DNA from: Euryodendron excelsum
Taxonomy: Eukaryota; Streptophyta; Magnoliopsida; Ericales; Pentaphylacaceae
Length of the DNA stretch: 64,000 bases
Assembly (NCBI GenBank): GCA_033060915.1
Contig: CM065378.1
Location: 53,297,501-53,361,500, forward strand
Direction of reading: 5' to 3'
How positions within the stretch are numbered: the first letter of the stretch is position 1; each line of letters begins with the position of its first letter. Positions 35,100 through 47,928 of this stretch are shown in pieces. The position numbers and the translations under genes are program-made. Below the pieces are notes generated by a model. The model did not search any database. It was not told the DNA's origin and saw only the letters and a program-made list of their open reading frames with translations.

Positions 35100-37742
35100 C
35101 TATACATGACCTCCCGTACCATACGGGAATGGCCTCCTATCTCTCCTCGACCTACGGACATAGACACGTGGTATCGATGGTTGCGGCTGTGCCTCTACTT
35201 GTGTGATCTGTGAAGCATCATGTAAGTCATCGGTAGGGAGTGCGTCTACCTCTGTGATCTGTGCTACCACTGAAACCTCCGGATGCCCACTGCTAGACTG
35301 GGTAATCAACGGTGGCCCCTTTGCATATGATGGTGGGAATAGAGGCACCGACTGCGACGACATAACAGGTGAAACCCGACCCTTTGTATGCATAAAGGAC
35401 GTCTCGATACGCTGTCCTGATGCTAACAATGGGTCATCCTATGCGTCAGCGTCCTCGTCATCACCTAGTCCCGAGTAACCAGATCCCTGGTTATGCGTAA
35501 CAGGGGAGCTAATGTGGCGGGGAGCGCGGCTACGCGGTCTGACCTCGTAAGTAGTCGCATGTGATGAAGATGGTACATCCTGTGACTCATTGTGATATGT
35601 ATACGTTGCCATCGTCGAAGTCACATGCGATGAGGATTGTTTAAAAGCATCGAAGGACTGTGGCAGCTAATGCTCGCATGATCTTGGGGGGGGGGGTGGC
35701 CGCACCGGAGGAGGAGCTGCCGACTGTCCAATCCGCTTGTGCTCACGTAATTCACGGAGTAACGTGGCACTAATGTCCCGTACCCTATATAGATCCTGCA
35801 ATGTAGTTGGCGAGCAGTACGCATAAATGGCACGATCTGAGTGCTAATGTATGGATGTAATATGGCGGGCTTGCAAAAATGAGGGACAACATGTATAACT
35901 AACTGATGTATACAAGTGACTTTGAAACAAATGAAAATGTTATGGCTTTACTAACCGCAATCTCTATTGTGGAGCCGACCTCAAGGTATCCAGTAGCAGG
36001 CAAGTGAATAGGATTGCCCACCAGTGGGCGTGTAATACGGCGGTACCACACCATGTATGGATCGTCATATCGTATCTGTGCAACATGAGGAACCCCAGCT
36101 ACAAGATGATCACGCCTATGCTCCCATCGGTCGATATACTCTGCATGAATCTCGCTGCAATTAGTGGTGCGTCGTCTCCCGTGCATGTCAATAACATGTA
36201 ACCTAGGCGAGGTATAACACTCATCTGGTACATCCTGCCTGAACCCAAACTGTCGTAAGACACGATCAGGTAAATATAGCTCAACGACCTCTAAGCATAC
36301 TAAAGGGGACCGAGTCAGCCATATATCCCTCCCTGCCCGACAATAAGTTGCCATTGTATGCATGATCTTATCGTATGGCGTCCAGGTGAACTGCAAACGT
36401 TTACATTGACAGTTTACATGGACAGTACTTGTTTTGGTAACCAGTGATAGGAAAACTAAATAATATAAATTACAATTTTGAACATGTTATACGTATCTCA
36501 TCTGGCCGCAATCGGTCTAGCTGGTCTCTGCATACGCGGACAACATGGGTGGAAGTAATGTCTGTGCTAAATTTAGATCTCCACCTGACATATACATTAA
36601 AAATATTGTAATAATGTCAAAACATATTGTATGAATGATAAATATTGTATGAATGATTATAGGTAAAGAAGCATACGTAATATTTTCATACCTGGCTCCC
36701 CATGGTCCGATAGGAAACTGCACCCCACCTACAAGTAATGACTGATGGGCCTAAGTAAGGTCCTCCATGCAATGCTGGCACATGCGTGGGAACCGCTCAC
36801 ATGCCCATATCTGTACAAAATGGGTGTGTCACTCACACAACAACTAAGGCGAACTAAGTAACATAGGCATTATTATAAAATACTGTCAATTATGCCAGCC
36901 TTTTTACCTGTACAAGTACGAGTGCCCCTGCAATCTGCTTAGCACAAGTCCTCGCCGCCTGACACATATACCTAAAAAGCATGGCTAGGACTGCACTGCC
37001 CTAGCTATATCTCACCGCGATGGAAAAGTGCTCTAAAAATGCAAGATAAGCCACTCGCACATAGGTCCGAGAGTAATCTGGGAATAGTATCCCCCCAATC
37101 AGTCGCATAATGTAGGCACGTGCGTGCCACTGGACTGTAACCTGATCAACATCCCCTGGAAGCACCTGGAATGTGTCATAGAGCCAACCAAGCCTGAGAC
37201 GGCCCTTCCTGAACTGATCTGTGTTAGGGACAATGCCCAATAACCGTAGACAAAGCTCCTGGCAGTCCACCACTATAGTAGGCAGGTGTTGCCGTATGAT
37301 GGCGTCCCCGTCAATAGGTTGTCCTAACAAGACAGAGACATCCTGTAATATGATGGTGGCTCGCCTACAGGGAGATGGAAGGTGTGTGTCTCCTCTCGCC
37401 AGCACTCTACTAAAGCAGTAATCAAACTGTGGTCCAAACGAATGGGCCTAAGTCGGTAGACACCATAAAAACTAGCCTATACTACATACTGCAACACACG
37501 CGGGTCTAACTGCACATCATACAGATGGGAGGCACCGCATCTGCACTGTAGAGCCTCCGTACCCTGTGCGACAATTGGAGTATGAAGTCAAAGGCCTCAA
37601 TGTTAAAAACTTAAAAATGCGCTTGTAAGTAAATGTAATATGTTAATTAATGTACCCCATGCTCCCATATGTACGACGAGCGATGATGGGCCTGTATCGT
37701 CAGCACCGTGGTCTCGACTGGCCCTGGCAATCCTGTCTCCAT
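35100..37742 (-). pseudogene. Plant mobile domain (PMD) gene carried by the MULE
   Basis: The product belongs to the PMD family (often annotated PP7 long-form homologue), related to host MAIN/MAIL1 proteins that work in transposon silencing and to PMD genes found inside transposons. Exon 1 starts at 37742 (METGLPGPVETT) and ends at 37656 (GT donor). Exon 2 holds DPRVLQYVV, GVYRLRPIRLDH, the LLGQPIDGDA loop and HARAYIMRLIGGILFPD. Later exons carry CERFPRM, a THVVRVCRDQLD segment, then PYDKIMHT, YLPDRVLRQFGFRQ and YDDPYMVWYRRIT. The low-complexity C-tail ends PYGTGGHV at 35100. Lesions: TAG at 37477-37479, a frameshift near 37370, TAG at 37001-37003, another stop before the next intron, and shifts in the tail exon. 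Four introns with GT/AG ends can be placed. No phosphatase domain is present. Confidence 0.85.
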
Positions 37743-38193
37743 AGCCCCTGCATTGTGACATGTATTAGCACATGTGTAAAATATGATTATCTAGAACAAA
37801 GTAAAGCAATAATGTAAAGTGTCTACATTGTCTACAAAATCAGGTAAGGCTGATGAATAAATAAAGCTTGTCACGGAGAAGGCTAATTTCTGCAGGCCAT
37901 GTGAATGAGTTGAGTAATCTCAGCTTAGTTATTATCACTACGACTATTCAATATAGGATGTGAAGGCATTATGTGACTAAAGCTTGAGAAAGCTATTATT
38001 GAATGCCAACTGTGTTCAACCTTGCAAAATTATATCAACTCTACAGAAGTGATTGGCTTGGAAAATTATGACAAGTCCATGCAACATATAGTAATATAAT
38101 TAAGTTCACATACAGATAGAACTACCCATTATCTGAATTACAAATACAAAACAAGTCTTTACTAGCCAACTAATTGTCCTTGCAATACATAAG

Positions 38194-41160
38194 TCAGGCA
38201 ATCCGGTTTGGATATTTACGCCTATTATGGCCTTGTTGCTTGCAAATGCCAAATTATTGGTTTGACGTCTTCTAGAGACGTCCATCTCATTCTCAATACG
38301 TTTGTTTTTTGGTCACCCGGGAGTGACTTCTCGTTGACGGGTGGGATCTGGAATGACCTTTGGACCATTGTATGAAGTTCAATAATGCTCGTGCACCATT
38401 AGTTCGAAATTTGATTCGTACACGTGACCATAAACATTGAGGTTATACTGAGGAGCAATTAAGCCCCATGGCTGTCTGCTTGTTTTCGCGCACACTGTCA
38501 GCATGTGCAAACAAGGATAATGATAAATGACCCATTTTCCGCAGTCACACGAGGGAGGATTCAGAGTGATCGGATGTTTGTTGTTCCCTTTTGTGCCTAC
38601 TGGATTTATAATAACCTCAGCAGAACCCTGAGCCCTGTAATTGGAATATGATCACAAGGCGGTTGCAATAGACATGGAGACTTATACAAGTATATAAGTA
38701 CCCGATGTGAATTAAAAACACTGTATAAATTATGTGACATTACCAATTAAAGACATTAACGCGATGCATTGCCAATCGAACTTGATAAGATTCTATTTTC
38801 CTTTGCACTTTTGATGTGTACCTCAACCCATTCTCAATGGCACGACCGATTTGTAATCGTTGCTTGGTGAAAATTGTCACCAAATGGTAGAAAGTAACCT
38901 AAACACATGCAGTTATAAGCAAGTCTCGTGCACCTCTTAAGATATTATTATAGCACTCTGAATCATTGGTGGTTAAAACTCCCCAACGATAACCTCTGTC
39001 ATGCGCCAATGTCCACTTACTGGGGTCCTCCTTGCACAGGTCACGAAATGCTTTTGCCGCAGACTCTGTTTGTAAATTTTTTATTTCATCCATTGCCTGG
39101 TTGAACTTGTGCACTTGATGGGTAGTTCTTGCTTTCCATATAAGATCCTTAACTTTAGCATTATTGAACCTTTTTTGGTAATTACTTTTAAAGTGCCTAA
39201 GGCAATATCGATGGACTCCAGCTGGTTGCCCGTCTCGTGCCCTTTCCCAGTAATCTTTTACTACACTCAATATAGCTACATGCCGCTCAGAAATCAATGT
39301 GATCTCCTCTTTTCTTGGCACAATAACATTCCTAGCATGGTAGATAAACCACGACCAATCACGATAATTTTTCGATTCAACTACAGCGAAGGTTAGAGGA
39401 AAAATGTTGTTGGTAACAGTTTTGGCCACAGCAATCAACAACACTCCAGTATATTTTCCATAAAGGTGGGTACCGTCGATACATATCACTAGCGGACAGT
39501 GGTTGAAACCCTCAATGCATGGCCGGAATGCCCAAAAAATTCTGTCAAGTGCGACATTGGTTGACATTCGAATGTCACGTGTTTCCAAAATCATAGCTGT
39601 GCCCGGGTTCCTAAATTGCAACGTTCTCATGTAGCTTCGTAGCTTTTTATAGGAGTCATCCCAATCTCCAAAAACCATTTCAATGGCTTTCGTTCTTTCC
39701 CGCCATGCTTTTTTGTACGATACTGTGAAACTTGCCCTATTTTTTTACACTCTCCGCTATGGAAGCTATCTTCCATCCAGGGTCTTCCTGTACACAATAA
39801 TAAATAAAAACTTTAAATTCCACTATATTATACCATTACTAGATAATATCAAAACATCTTACTTTCAGTTTACAATACATACGAACTTACCGCCACTTGT
39901 GTCTTAATCATGTGAGCAATGAATGTCAAATTGAGGTTGCGGTGATCCAAACTCTCCATCCCATGTAAACATGTATAAGGCCCCTGGTATTTTGTGATCT
40001 CAAAGACAGTATGCTTGTTCTTCAAACAAGCACGCAGTTTCCAAGGGCAATCGTGACTGCACCTCGTGCTCCAAACCTTTTTATTTGTTTCCACAACATA
40101 ATAATGTTTGTTCATCTTTACATGATACCAATTACATGCACGAATCACTGCCTCTTTATCTTTAAAAACCATCCCTTTTGCAAACTCTGGATTAGAATCT
40201 GACCATGTCGAACCGCGCTGGTATAAGTCTCGACCAGCTACAGAATGATCTATCCCATCTAAGTTTGTAAAAAAGGGCACTAGGGTGTCATTCAATTCAA
40301 GAACGTTGACTTGTTCTCGCCCATCGTCATCAGAGTCATCAGTATCATCATTTCTCAGTAAAACATCAATATCTTCCTCTTCTTCATTAGATTGAACAAC
40401 ATCTACATCTTCATCTTCATCTTCAACTACTCGTCTACCAATGTCATAAAGGCCCACAAGCCGTTCTACGGGATCCATACATGCACTGGGACCTCCCACC
40501 TCTACACACCCCTCTTGCCCCGAAGCATATTGTGGGTGATGTTTGGGTGGACTTTGATAGTCATGTAATTGTTCAACATTACTCCAACGCTATGAGTAAT
40601 CCTCGTATGGGGTGAAAATGTTAGACATTTGTTGCCCCGGCGCATCGTCTGGGATGGCTATTTGACTACTCTGCCCAACTGTAAGCATTTCAGTAAAAGT
40701 CCCCAAGGCTGACACATCACACCCCCCCCCCCCTCCCGCGGTCAAGATTTCACTGTAGGACTGGACATCTCCCCAATTGACAACTTGACGATTGATACTG
40801 GTGGTCATTGTGTTCTCCTCCTTCACAACATAAATCTCAACACAATACAAGTCAGGAAATTTGAAAGGCAAATTTAAGACAGTTTGCAATGTCCTGTCAT
40901 CCTTCACCGACAACTTCTTATATATTAATACTTCTCCATTTCGTCTCAAAGGGTATTTACATATGAACTTTATATTTGCATGTTCTCCATACTCATCCAT
41001 CATAGTAATGATCATGTCCCGCAACTTACCAAGTGAGCTTTCCAGTTCTACATCATAACATGCGCTACCCTCTCTATCATAGGTTATACCTTCTCTGTGA
41101 TCTCGTATTATCTTTCCCCCCCCCCTCAATAAAACATTATCGTTGTCGTCATGCTTTCGA
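38194..41160 (-). pseudogene. MuDR-type MULE transposase, degenerate
   Basis: This would catalyse cut-and-paste transposition of the surrounding element. Reading down the minus strand: N-terminal region (41129-40590) with a KYPLRRNGEVL segment; acidic linker; MuDR DNA-binding region (about 40190-39930: FAKGMVFKDKEAV, RCSHDCPWKLRA, GPYTCLHG); an intron; MULE catalytic domain (39700-38900) with IDGTHLYGKYTG, FAVVES, CLRH and NDSECYNN; SWIM finger CDCGKW...PCLH (about 38590-38540); C-terminal GRPK-like and knuckle ICKQQGHNRRKY in which the last Cys is Tyr. Defects: TAG near 40590, a frameshift near 39745, TAG at 38899-38901, another at the GRPK segment, and GAG (39286-39288) giving ISERH where the family has ISDRH. 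The true start is hidden by a poly-G run (41115-41126). Confidence 0.88.
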
Positions 41161-41219
41161 TAATTTTAAAATGAACCTTGTTGAACCTACAACACAGTAC
41201 TTAAGTACCAGTATATAAA

Positions 41220-42724
41220 CAATGTCAAAATAATATATAACTACTATAATTTTGTTTTTACAAATCACATAAACAATATCACAATAATATATAACTACGA
41301 TAATTTTGTTTTTAAAAATTCAAGGGCTACCATTTTATATTTCTTACATGAATGCATTGCTTGCTAAAAAATAAAATTTCTTTAATTTGTTGTCAAGATG
41401 TTTAATGATGAACTATTTTTTTTATTTATATTTATGTGATCTGCACACATAAACAATTGTCCTAAAACCCATTAATATTTTCCACCATTTTTGTTTTCTT
41501 TAACTTTTTTCCTATTTTATTTTTTTCTATTGCTGTTTAGATCTTATATTTTTGTTTCTTTAAAACAAAACTAAACATTTTCCCTTTTACCTTTACTTTA
41601 ACAGGGAATGATACTTCAGCCAAAAAAAAAAAAATTTCTTCAATTTGTTGTGAAGATGTTTAATGGTGAACTATTTTTTTTTATTTTGATTTTCCTAACA
41701 ACTAATTAAAAATAGTAAACATTTTAACTTTATTTTAAAAGAAAACTAATATTTTCTACCATTTTTATTTTCTTTAACTTTTTTCCTATTTTATTTTTTC
41801 CTATTGCTGTTTGGATCTTATATTTTTTTTTCTTTAAAACAAAACTAAACATTTTCCCTTTTACCTTTACTTTAACAAGGAATGATATTTCAGCCCAAAA
41901 AAAAAAAAAATTCTTCAATTTGTTGTGAAGATGTTTATTGAGAAAAACTATTAATGTAGGTATTGTTGAACTTCACTACATGACCATAGCTATTGTTCTG
42001 TATATGATTTTTCTTTCTATATATATATATATATAACGTAGAAAAACATCAATTTTACAGAAAATCCTTCTCAAATAATGTGACAAGTACTTGCGTTTGA
42101 GCAAATGCATGAATAAAATATATAGGACATTACGGAAGTTGCTTCCCATTCAAAATATGTAATTTCTTATCTTCAACAAAGTTTTAGTATTTTTCAATGT
42201 CATATAGGACATGGGGATTAATCTAGGCAAAACCTATATTCTTGTTTAGAATTTTTCAAGAGCCTAAATATTTTTTTTGTGTTCAAATATAATTTAAACA
42301 ATAATAGGAAAAGTCCTAACAAACAAATCTGAGTAATCCACAACAATGAAAAAAAATAAAATGAAAAACAAAGAAGAAGTATATGAGTGCATGGAGAAAC
42401 AATCTTACATTCTAGCACATTGAACAAAATTAAATTTATTGCTGACTTAAAAGATGAGATATATACAAATGTTATATATAAGTATAAATATATATACACA
42501 AATGAAGTTTCACGTCTGCCCTAAATATATATACATACAGGATGTGAAGAGAGAGACCCAAGAGTTAACGAGAGATCTAGGGAATAGTTATCTTCTTTTG
42601 TTCTGTCCGAGAGAGAGAGAGACCCGAGAGTTGGAGATCTTCTCTTGTTTTTTCCAAGAGAGACGCGAGTGAGAGAGAGAGACAGAGAGACAGAGATGTG
42701 AGCTAGGGCATATATAAATATGAA
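41220..42724. repeat. AT-rich MULE interior with ~280-bp tandem duplication
   Basis: 41385-41640 is repeated at 41638-41935: both contain CAATTTGTTGTGAAGATGTT-like starts, TTTTCTTTAACTTTTTTCCT and AAACATTTTCCCTTTTACCT. The second copy has lost an internal segment. The remainder to 42724 is AT-rich with GA runs (42600-42695) and no gene. Confidence 0.75.
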
Positions 42725-42889
42725 ACAAAAAACGCCTTTAAGAATGGCGTTTTTTATGCAATATAAACGCTTTTCATAAAAGCGTTTTTTCGCTCCAATT
42801 AACGCTTTTCAAAAAAGCATTTATACGTTTTCTATTTCTAGCCCAAGTTATTTTTGGCCCTAGTTATGTTTGTATATTCTAAGTTTATA
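42725..42889. repeat. Subterminal hairpins, right end
   Basis: AACGCCTTTAAGAATGGCGTT, AACGCTTTTCATAAAAGCGTT and AACGCTTTTCAAAAAAGCAT occur in a row between 42731 and 42825. They form short hairpins related to those inside the left TIR. Confidence 0.6.
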
Positions 42890-43043
42890 CCGTGAAAATA
42901 CAAGGTAAAAACACTTTTCAGAAAGGTGTTTTTAACGAAAACGCCAATTGTAAAGGCGTCAAACCTGGGTTGCGGAAAAAAGTTAAAACCACACTCAAGT
43001 TGGGAAATAAGCAAAAAAATTCCCTTTGTCAGGAAAATTTGTT
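42890..43043 (-). repeat. Right TIR of the 12 kb MULE
   Basis: Reverse complement of 31074-31225 with scattered mismatches; see the element entry. Confidence 0.88.
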
Positions 43044-43052
43044 GCACTATGG

Positions 43053-43119
43053 ACTGACAACACATCAAAAGATCCTAATTGCTGTAATCATTGAGCCTCA
43101 ACTTCTAGCTCATTTGTAA
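43053..43119 (+). pseudogene. P450 last-exon relic, part right of the MULE
   Basis: An open frame from the GLTTHQKI codons to a TAA at 43117-43119 parallels the C-terminus of the live gene (GLTTHRKIPIVVV...). It joins the part that ends at 31073 if the MULE and one target copy are removed. No P450 3' flank follows as it does at 25440, only AT-rich sequence (43135-43300). Confidence 0.8.
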
Positions 43120-43319
43120 AATGTCAATAGCAGCAGCCGCTATTCTAAAATATATATATATATATATTAAAATATATATAATAAAATATTATCAAAAAAT
43201 AATGTAATAATTACATTTTGATAATAAAAAATTATTATTTATTCTAAAATAAAAAATTATTATCCAATTACATCATTTTAAATACAACCGTATACTAATT
43301 TTCTTGGTTGTATAATGAT

Positions 43320-43508
43320 AACAATTTTTAATGGATTAGAATGGACAAGAGGTGGGGATTTGTCTTGTGTCAACCTAGAAGTTTTAGGGGGGAACTAGCA
43401 TTGCCTATTCACTCATGAGAGGACAAAAGGTTTTCTTGGGCGGAAAGGACATCGGAAGGTAAAGAGGAAGGAAAAGAGAGAATGCAAATGCATGGGGCTG
43501 CAACCATA
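43320..43508 (+). repeat. P450 5' flank relic
   Basis: It matches 22770-22990 upstream of the live P450 (GTCAACCTAGAAGTTTTAGG, GGCTGCAACCATAATCTCC). It is cut at 43509 by the copia LTR, so this was the promoter of another P450 copy whose gene body has been lost. Confidence 0.7.
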
Positions 43509-44197
43509 ATCTCCATCAAGACACTTTGAAGCCAATGAAGATTTAAACTCTTCAACTTGCTAAGGAGGGTTTTTTTTTTTCTTTAGAGGCTCTCAATATA
43601 TTTCTTAAGTGTGTTTAACCCTAGAAGACCCATCCTTCAAGTATATCTAGGCATTGAAGCTCTTTGGAAACAAATAGAAGTAGTTTCTTAAAAATACGTC
43701 CAAGAGTTCGCGCCCATGAGAAGGTGGTGAGAATACCTTCGCAAACTCGCTGGGGCGAGAAGGTGGTGACAGCCACTGTCCATAATCTTTAGATCTCACA
43801 GGGGCGAGAAGGTAGTGAACTCTGAATCCCCTCAAATCTTTTATATTCTCATGGATCTCGACAAGTTACATGAAATCGATATATTATGGACCCGAAACGG
43901 AGATCTGAGTGTTGAGATATGACCTTTGAAAGTTTCAGTTCTACATGCTTTAAAGACTTGTACTGCAGTTTCAGCAACTTGTACTGTAGTTTCCAATTCA
44001 CTCAAACACATACTTGGGACATGATTACAGCTCAAAATTGAATTACAATCAAATTACTTTCATGGGTAATTCAAACACTCCTTAGCATGTGTTTGGACAC
44101 CCGAACCCTATTAAACTCATTTGCATGAAAGAACAATTAAAGAGATACTTCAAAGATTTTATTCACAGAATTTGCTAAGACAATAAAAGTCCTAAAA
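43509..44197 (-). repeat. Truncated 3' LTR of the gag-only copia element
   Basis: About 690 bp match 61922-62633 closely (GCCAATGAAGATTTAA, GAAGCTCTTTGGAAACAAAT, CAATTAAAGAGATACTTCAA). The part equivalent to 61558-61921 is missing. A GGCAAAGTAGGAGAT purine-rich tract abuts it on the minus strand. Confidence 0.8.
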
Positions 44198-45155
44198 ATC
44201 TCCTACTTTGGCAATTCCATGATAAAACACACTAATAATGAGTTACAAAAAAATAGTCACAATTACATTGCCTAACCCATATTGCAAGAATCATGTAACT
44301 AGTACTTGATACCTGTCTCTGCACAGAACTCAAACATATAAATCTGTGAAATGCATGTATGGCATAGCATAATAAGAAGTATATGGCACAAGTCTATGAA
44401 ATCAAATCTCCTCCCCAACTCCCCTAAACATGTTTCTTTCATAAATGATATTCTCTCCCCCTTAATATATACAAACTCATATTTCTCTCTCCGTTTTTGT
44501 CATGAATTAACAAACAACAAGAAGAAATAACAAAAGGATCAATGTCTCCAACGCGAGCATTTTTTTTTAAATCAAATAAATCAAAATAAAAAGAATAAAA
44601 ATAAAAACAAAATCATATCAGTGATATTCAATAATAAGGAAATATTCAACAACCTTACACAAAAATATTGAAAGAGATCTAAACACTCAACAAATATTGA
44701 AGCATCCAATATAAATCAACTAATCAAGCCAATTGCTATGAAATGACATAAATTCAAGAAGATGGGGAATATCAGTGTGTTGTGTGAAGTGCCAAACGCT
44801 CACATGAGATAAGATGCATGAAGAAATCTCTCAATCTACCCTCACTTAAAGTCATGAAATTCACTAAATAACTAGAAAGCAAACCAGTTAACATCCAATT
44901 GGAAAGCAAAAATATGCCTAGTACTTACTCCCCTTTAATCTTAACAATATTTTTTCTTCAATTTTCTTGCTTGAAAGCATAATAGCCCTTTCTATGACTA
45001 GACCCGGAGGTTGCATATTACGTCCATAATGGCTTTCACACATGCCCAACAGATTTTGTTTGACAAACAAAGAGCCTTCTCTATGACTAGACCCGGATGG
45101 TGCATATTACGTTCATAGAGGCTTTCATAAAGAATTTAACACTAGTCAATATACA

Positions 45156-45188
<33 letters not shown>

Positions 45189-45546
45189 AATACTGTTAGC
45201 ATTGTGCATATCTAACTATAGGTCAGTCCAGTATGAGAGAATCTCAAACAATAGAGAATGTAGAATCTAGCATGATCTCAGTTGCAACATACCACATATA
45301 AGACTTAGCACTTGTGCGCAAAATGTGATACCCATAGCCATGAAGACTGTCATTAAAGCTAACAGACATGAAGCTAATTCAAAGTGTAGCCCCAAAGCCA
45401 ATCAAGACATAAAATATCACAATCAATATTAGAGTACAAGATATGCAAATAGATCTATAAGTCAAAGAATACCGAAATAATCAAGATAATCAAAAATCTT
45501 TTTGGTGTTTCAAATTTTATTTATTTATTTATAAATCAGACAAACA
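44198..45546 (-). other. Non-coding interior of the copia element
   Basis: No open reading frame of note. An ~85-bp repeat (CTATGACTAGACCCGGA, TGCATATTACGT) occurs twice at about 44993-45125. A GA run lies at 45160-45185. The stretch is notable for the absence of any pol sequence. Confidence 0.55.
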
Positions 45547-45551
45547 AATAC

Positions 45552-47909
45552 TGTGAAACCCTAACTTGCTTAGCATCATACTTAGCTTAATAGCATGCTT
45601 ATGGTGCATTTTTATCCTTAATCAAAGAGCTTGATTGGCATAGTTTAATGAGGACTTATATTTGGAGGATTATCATATTTTTAAGCATGATTATTGAGCT
45701 TAATTCATGATTAATTAGCTTAATTAATCTTCATTCTTAACTTATATTAATCATGATTAATTATCATAAGTGTGATTAATTATGTTAATCATGTGGATTA
45801 GAGGTGGATTAAGGAAGCAAGGAGGTGCTACGTGGGGGTTTAACCCTAAGACAACTAGGTGTGTGCTTTATGTGTGAGAGGTGTGTGTTTCACTAATTTT
45901 GTTAGCAAGTGTGTATGTATGTGTCATGCATGGATAATAGATATACATTGTATCTATTTTGTGTCTTGCAAGACAAGAGGGAGAGGAGCTTGGCTCTATG
46001 AATGTTGGGAGAGAAAGAAGAAGAGAGAAACAGAAAAGAGAGAAAAGAATAGGAGGAAAAAGAATTCAAGAGAGGAAGTCTTTGTGCTTATTCCTTGAGG
46101 TGGGAACTATATATTGATGCTTGTTACATTGTATTTTTATCTATTATTGTATGATAGCATACCATTTCATGCCATGGAGGTTGAATGGAAGTGGAGAGGA
46201 GGAGGGTGATTAGGGTTCCAAGGAGGAAGCCTTGAATTTGTCATGTTGTGCATGTTTTTGGATGTTTGAGAACTTGTTTATAGTCTTAGAGTTTCATTTT
46301 AAACTTTTGAGATACTTGTTGTGGTGTTGGAATGGTGATGAGTGCTTAAAAACTATGTTTGAGAAGTCTATTTTCGAGCCAAAGTGTGTAGGGGATCGAC
46401 CCCGGACCTTAGGAGTTGACATATCAAGCATTTTGCTGCAAAATTTTGGTCTCTATTCCAAGGTATCGACACCTGGCCGTGTCGACACATTGAACAAAAA
46501 TTTGACTCACTATCTCATGGTGTCGACACATGAGATTGAGATGTCGACACCTATGACTGGAAGACTCAACACACTTTAGTTAAACGGTCATAACTTTTAC
46601 TAGAGAACTCAAAATGATGTGCCGTTTGAAGCATTGAAAACTAGACTCATGGAGCTTTCCATTGATATAAAGTGAGTACTCTAATTCTTTGTAGATTGAG
46701 AGATATAGCAGTTTAAAGATGACCTAACATTTCTATCAACAGCCTAGTTTTCCAGAATTTTAGTCCAATTTTTATTGGACATAACTCCTTCATCTAAAAT
46801 GTATTTTTGACCCATAACCTATCAATTTAAAGGTATCTAAACCTATTTTCAATTGAGATTAACCTATTGCATTGTCTTGGATTTTGGTGAAAGTGGTTTA
46901 TTGTCTTTGGTTGCATTGGGGTAAGGGTTTAACATCCTATTGAGTTCTAATGCATCATGGATGTTCTCAATCATATGTTAAAGAGTATAAGCTATAATTT
47001 TGCATTGGTTATGAATTATAGCATCTATTTCATCATATTTGATGTGGTGGTGTTTAGTAGGTTCGGAAGCGGATCATACTATTTCGGTTCAACCGAAAGA
47101 GTAGCTTAATTTGAGAGTAAGCGGTATCAGGTGGGAATATAAGATGATCTTATTTATAATGCATTGAATGTTTTGTTGTCTACAATGGTAGTGATTGTTG
47201 GATTATGTGATGGTATTTACATACAATACATTTTGTGTGCATATCTTGCATTGCACGGAGAAGGTTTAGTCGATGTGGGACTAACCTGAGGTTTAGCCGA
47301 TGTGTGGCTAACCTAAAGGGTGTCGATATGAGATATCCTTGATAACAAGCCATCGATATATTTGGCCAATGTTATCAAAATAGTGCACACATATGTGGTG
47401 TATCATATATTGCATCACAAGAGGCATTTCGTTTATTGTTGATGGTGTATTATCTATTGATTATTAATTCAGTAGATGTTTATTATTCCTTCTTTATGAG
47501 TTTGATTATCTTGTGAGCACGTTGATATATAGCTCACACCCACACAGGTTATTTTACAGGAAAATGGGGAAAAGTCCAGTCCACTGTTGGTGTTGAGTTG
47601 TGGAGCTTCGAAAAGCTCTTTAGTTGAGTTATTAGTCATGTACGTTGTTGTACATTGTATTAAAGTCTTGTTAGAGTTTGTTTATTTTGTCGTTTTGTAA
47701 TATTCATAAGTATGCATTAAGAGTTCTCTTCATGATGTATGTGGGAGGATTATGAGATGGTTGTTATTTATTTAATATGATGTTAGTTATTCATATAAGA
47801 TTTCTATCTTTGGGGTTATGTTGAGGTTTCGTTTACAAGTCGGTGACCTGCGCGACCACGTTCATCCTAAGATAGCATTAATGACGCTTGATTAGGAGTG
47901 GGCATGACA
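45552..47909 (+). repeat. Left LTR of the chromovirus
   Basis: TGTGAAACCCTAAC...GGCATGACA, 2358 bp. The open frames here (45859-46098, 46232-46579) are LTR sequence, not genes. Compared with the right LTR it has an extra GTTTATTGTCTTTGGTTGCA-type block near 46900. Confidence 0.92.
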
Positions 47910-47928
47910 GATTAGTATCAAAGCTGAG
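47910..47928 (+). other. Primer binding site of the chromovirus
   Basis: GATTAGTATCAAAGCTGAG directly after the LTR resembles the tRNA-iMet complement (TGGTATCAGAGC) with changes. Confidence 0.65.

Larger units (their letters stand above)
31074..43043. mobile_element. 12 kb Mutator-like element with cargo
   Basis: Terminal inverted repeats of about 150 bp run from 31074 (GGGAAATTTCCCTGACAAAG) and from 43043 on the other strand (AACAAATTTTCCTGACAAAG). The flanks ACACTATGG (31065-31073) and GCACTATGG (43044-43052) agree at 8 of 9 positions, the 9-bp duplication typical of Mutator. The element interrupts the last exon of a P450 relic, whose reading resumes on the far side. From left to right it holds subterminal hairpins, a 178-bp array, an unrecognised ORF, a 63-bp array, a plant mobile domain gene, the transposase, a 280-bp duplication and a second set of hairpins; all genes lie on the minus strand. 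All three carry stops, so this copy is not autonomous as read. Confidence 0.9.

Noticed and set aside
43509..44197. Same-strand homology with 61922-62633 as P450 duplication
   Set aside because: The shared block is bounded by TGTTAGGA and abuts a primer site and gag at one copy, so it is an LTR pair.
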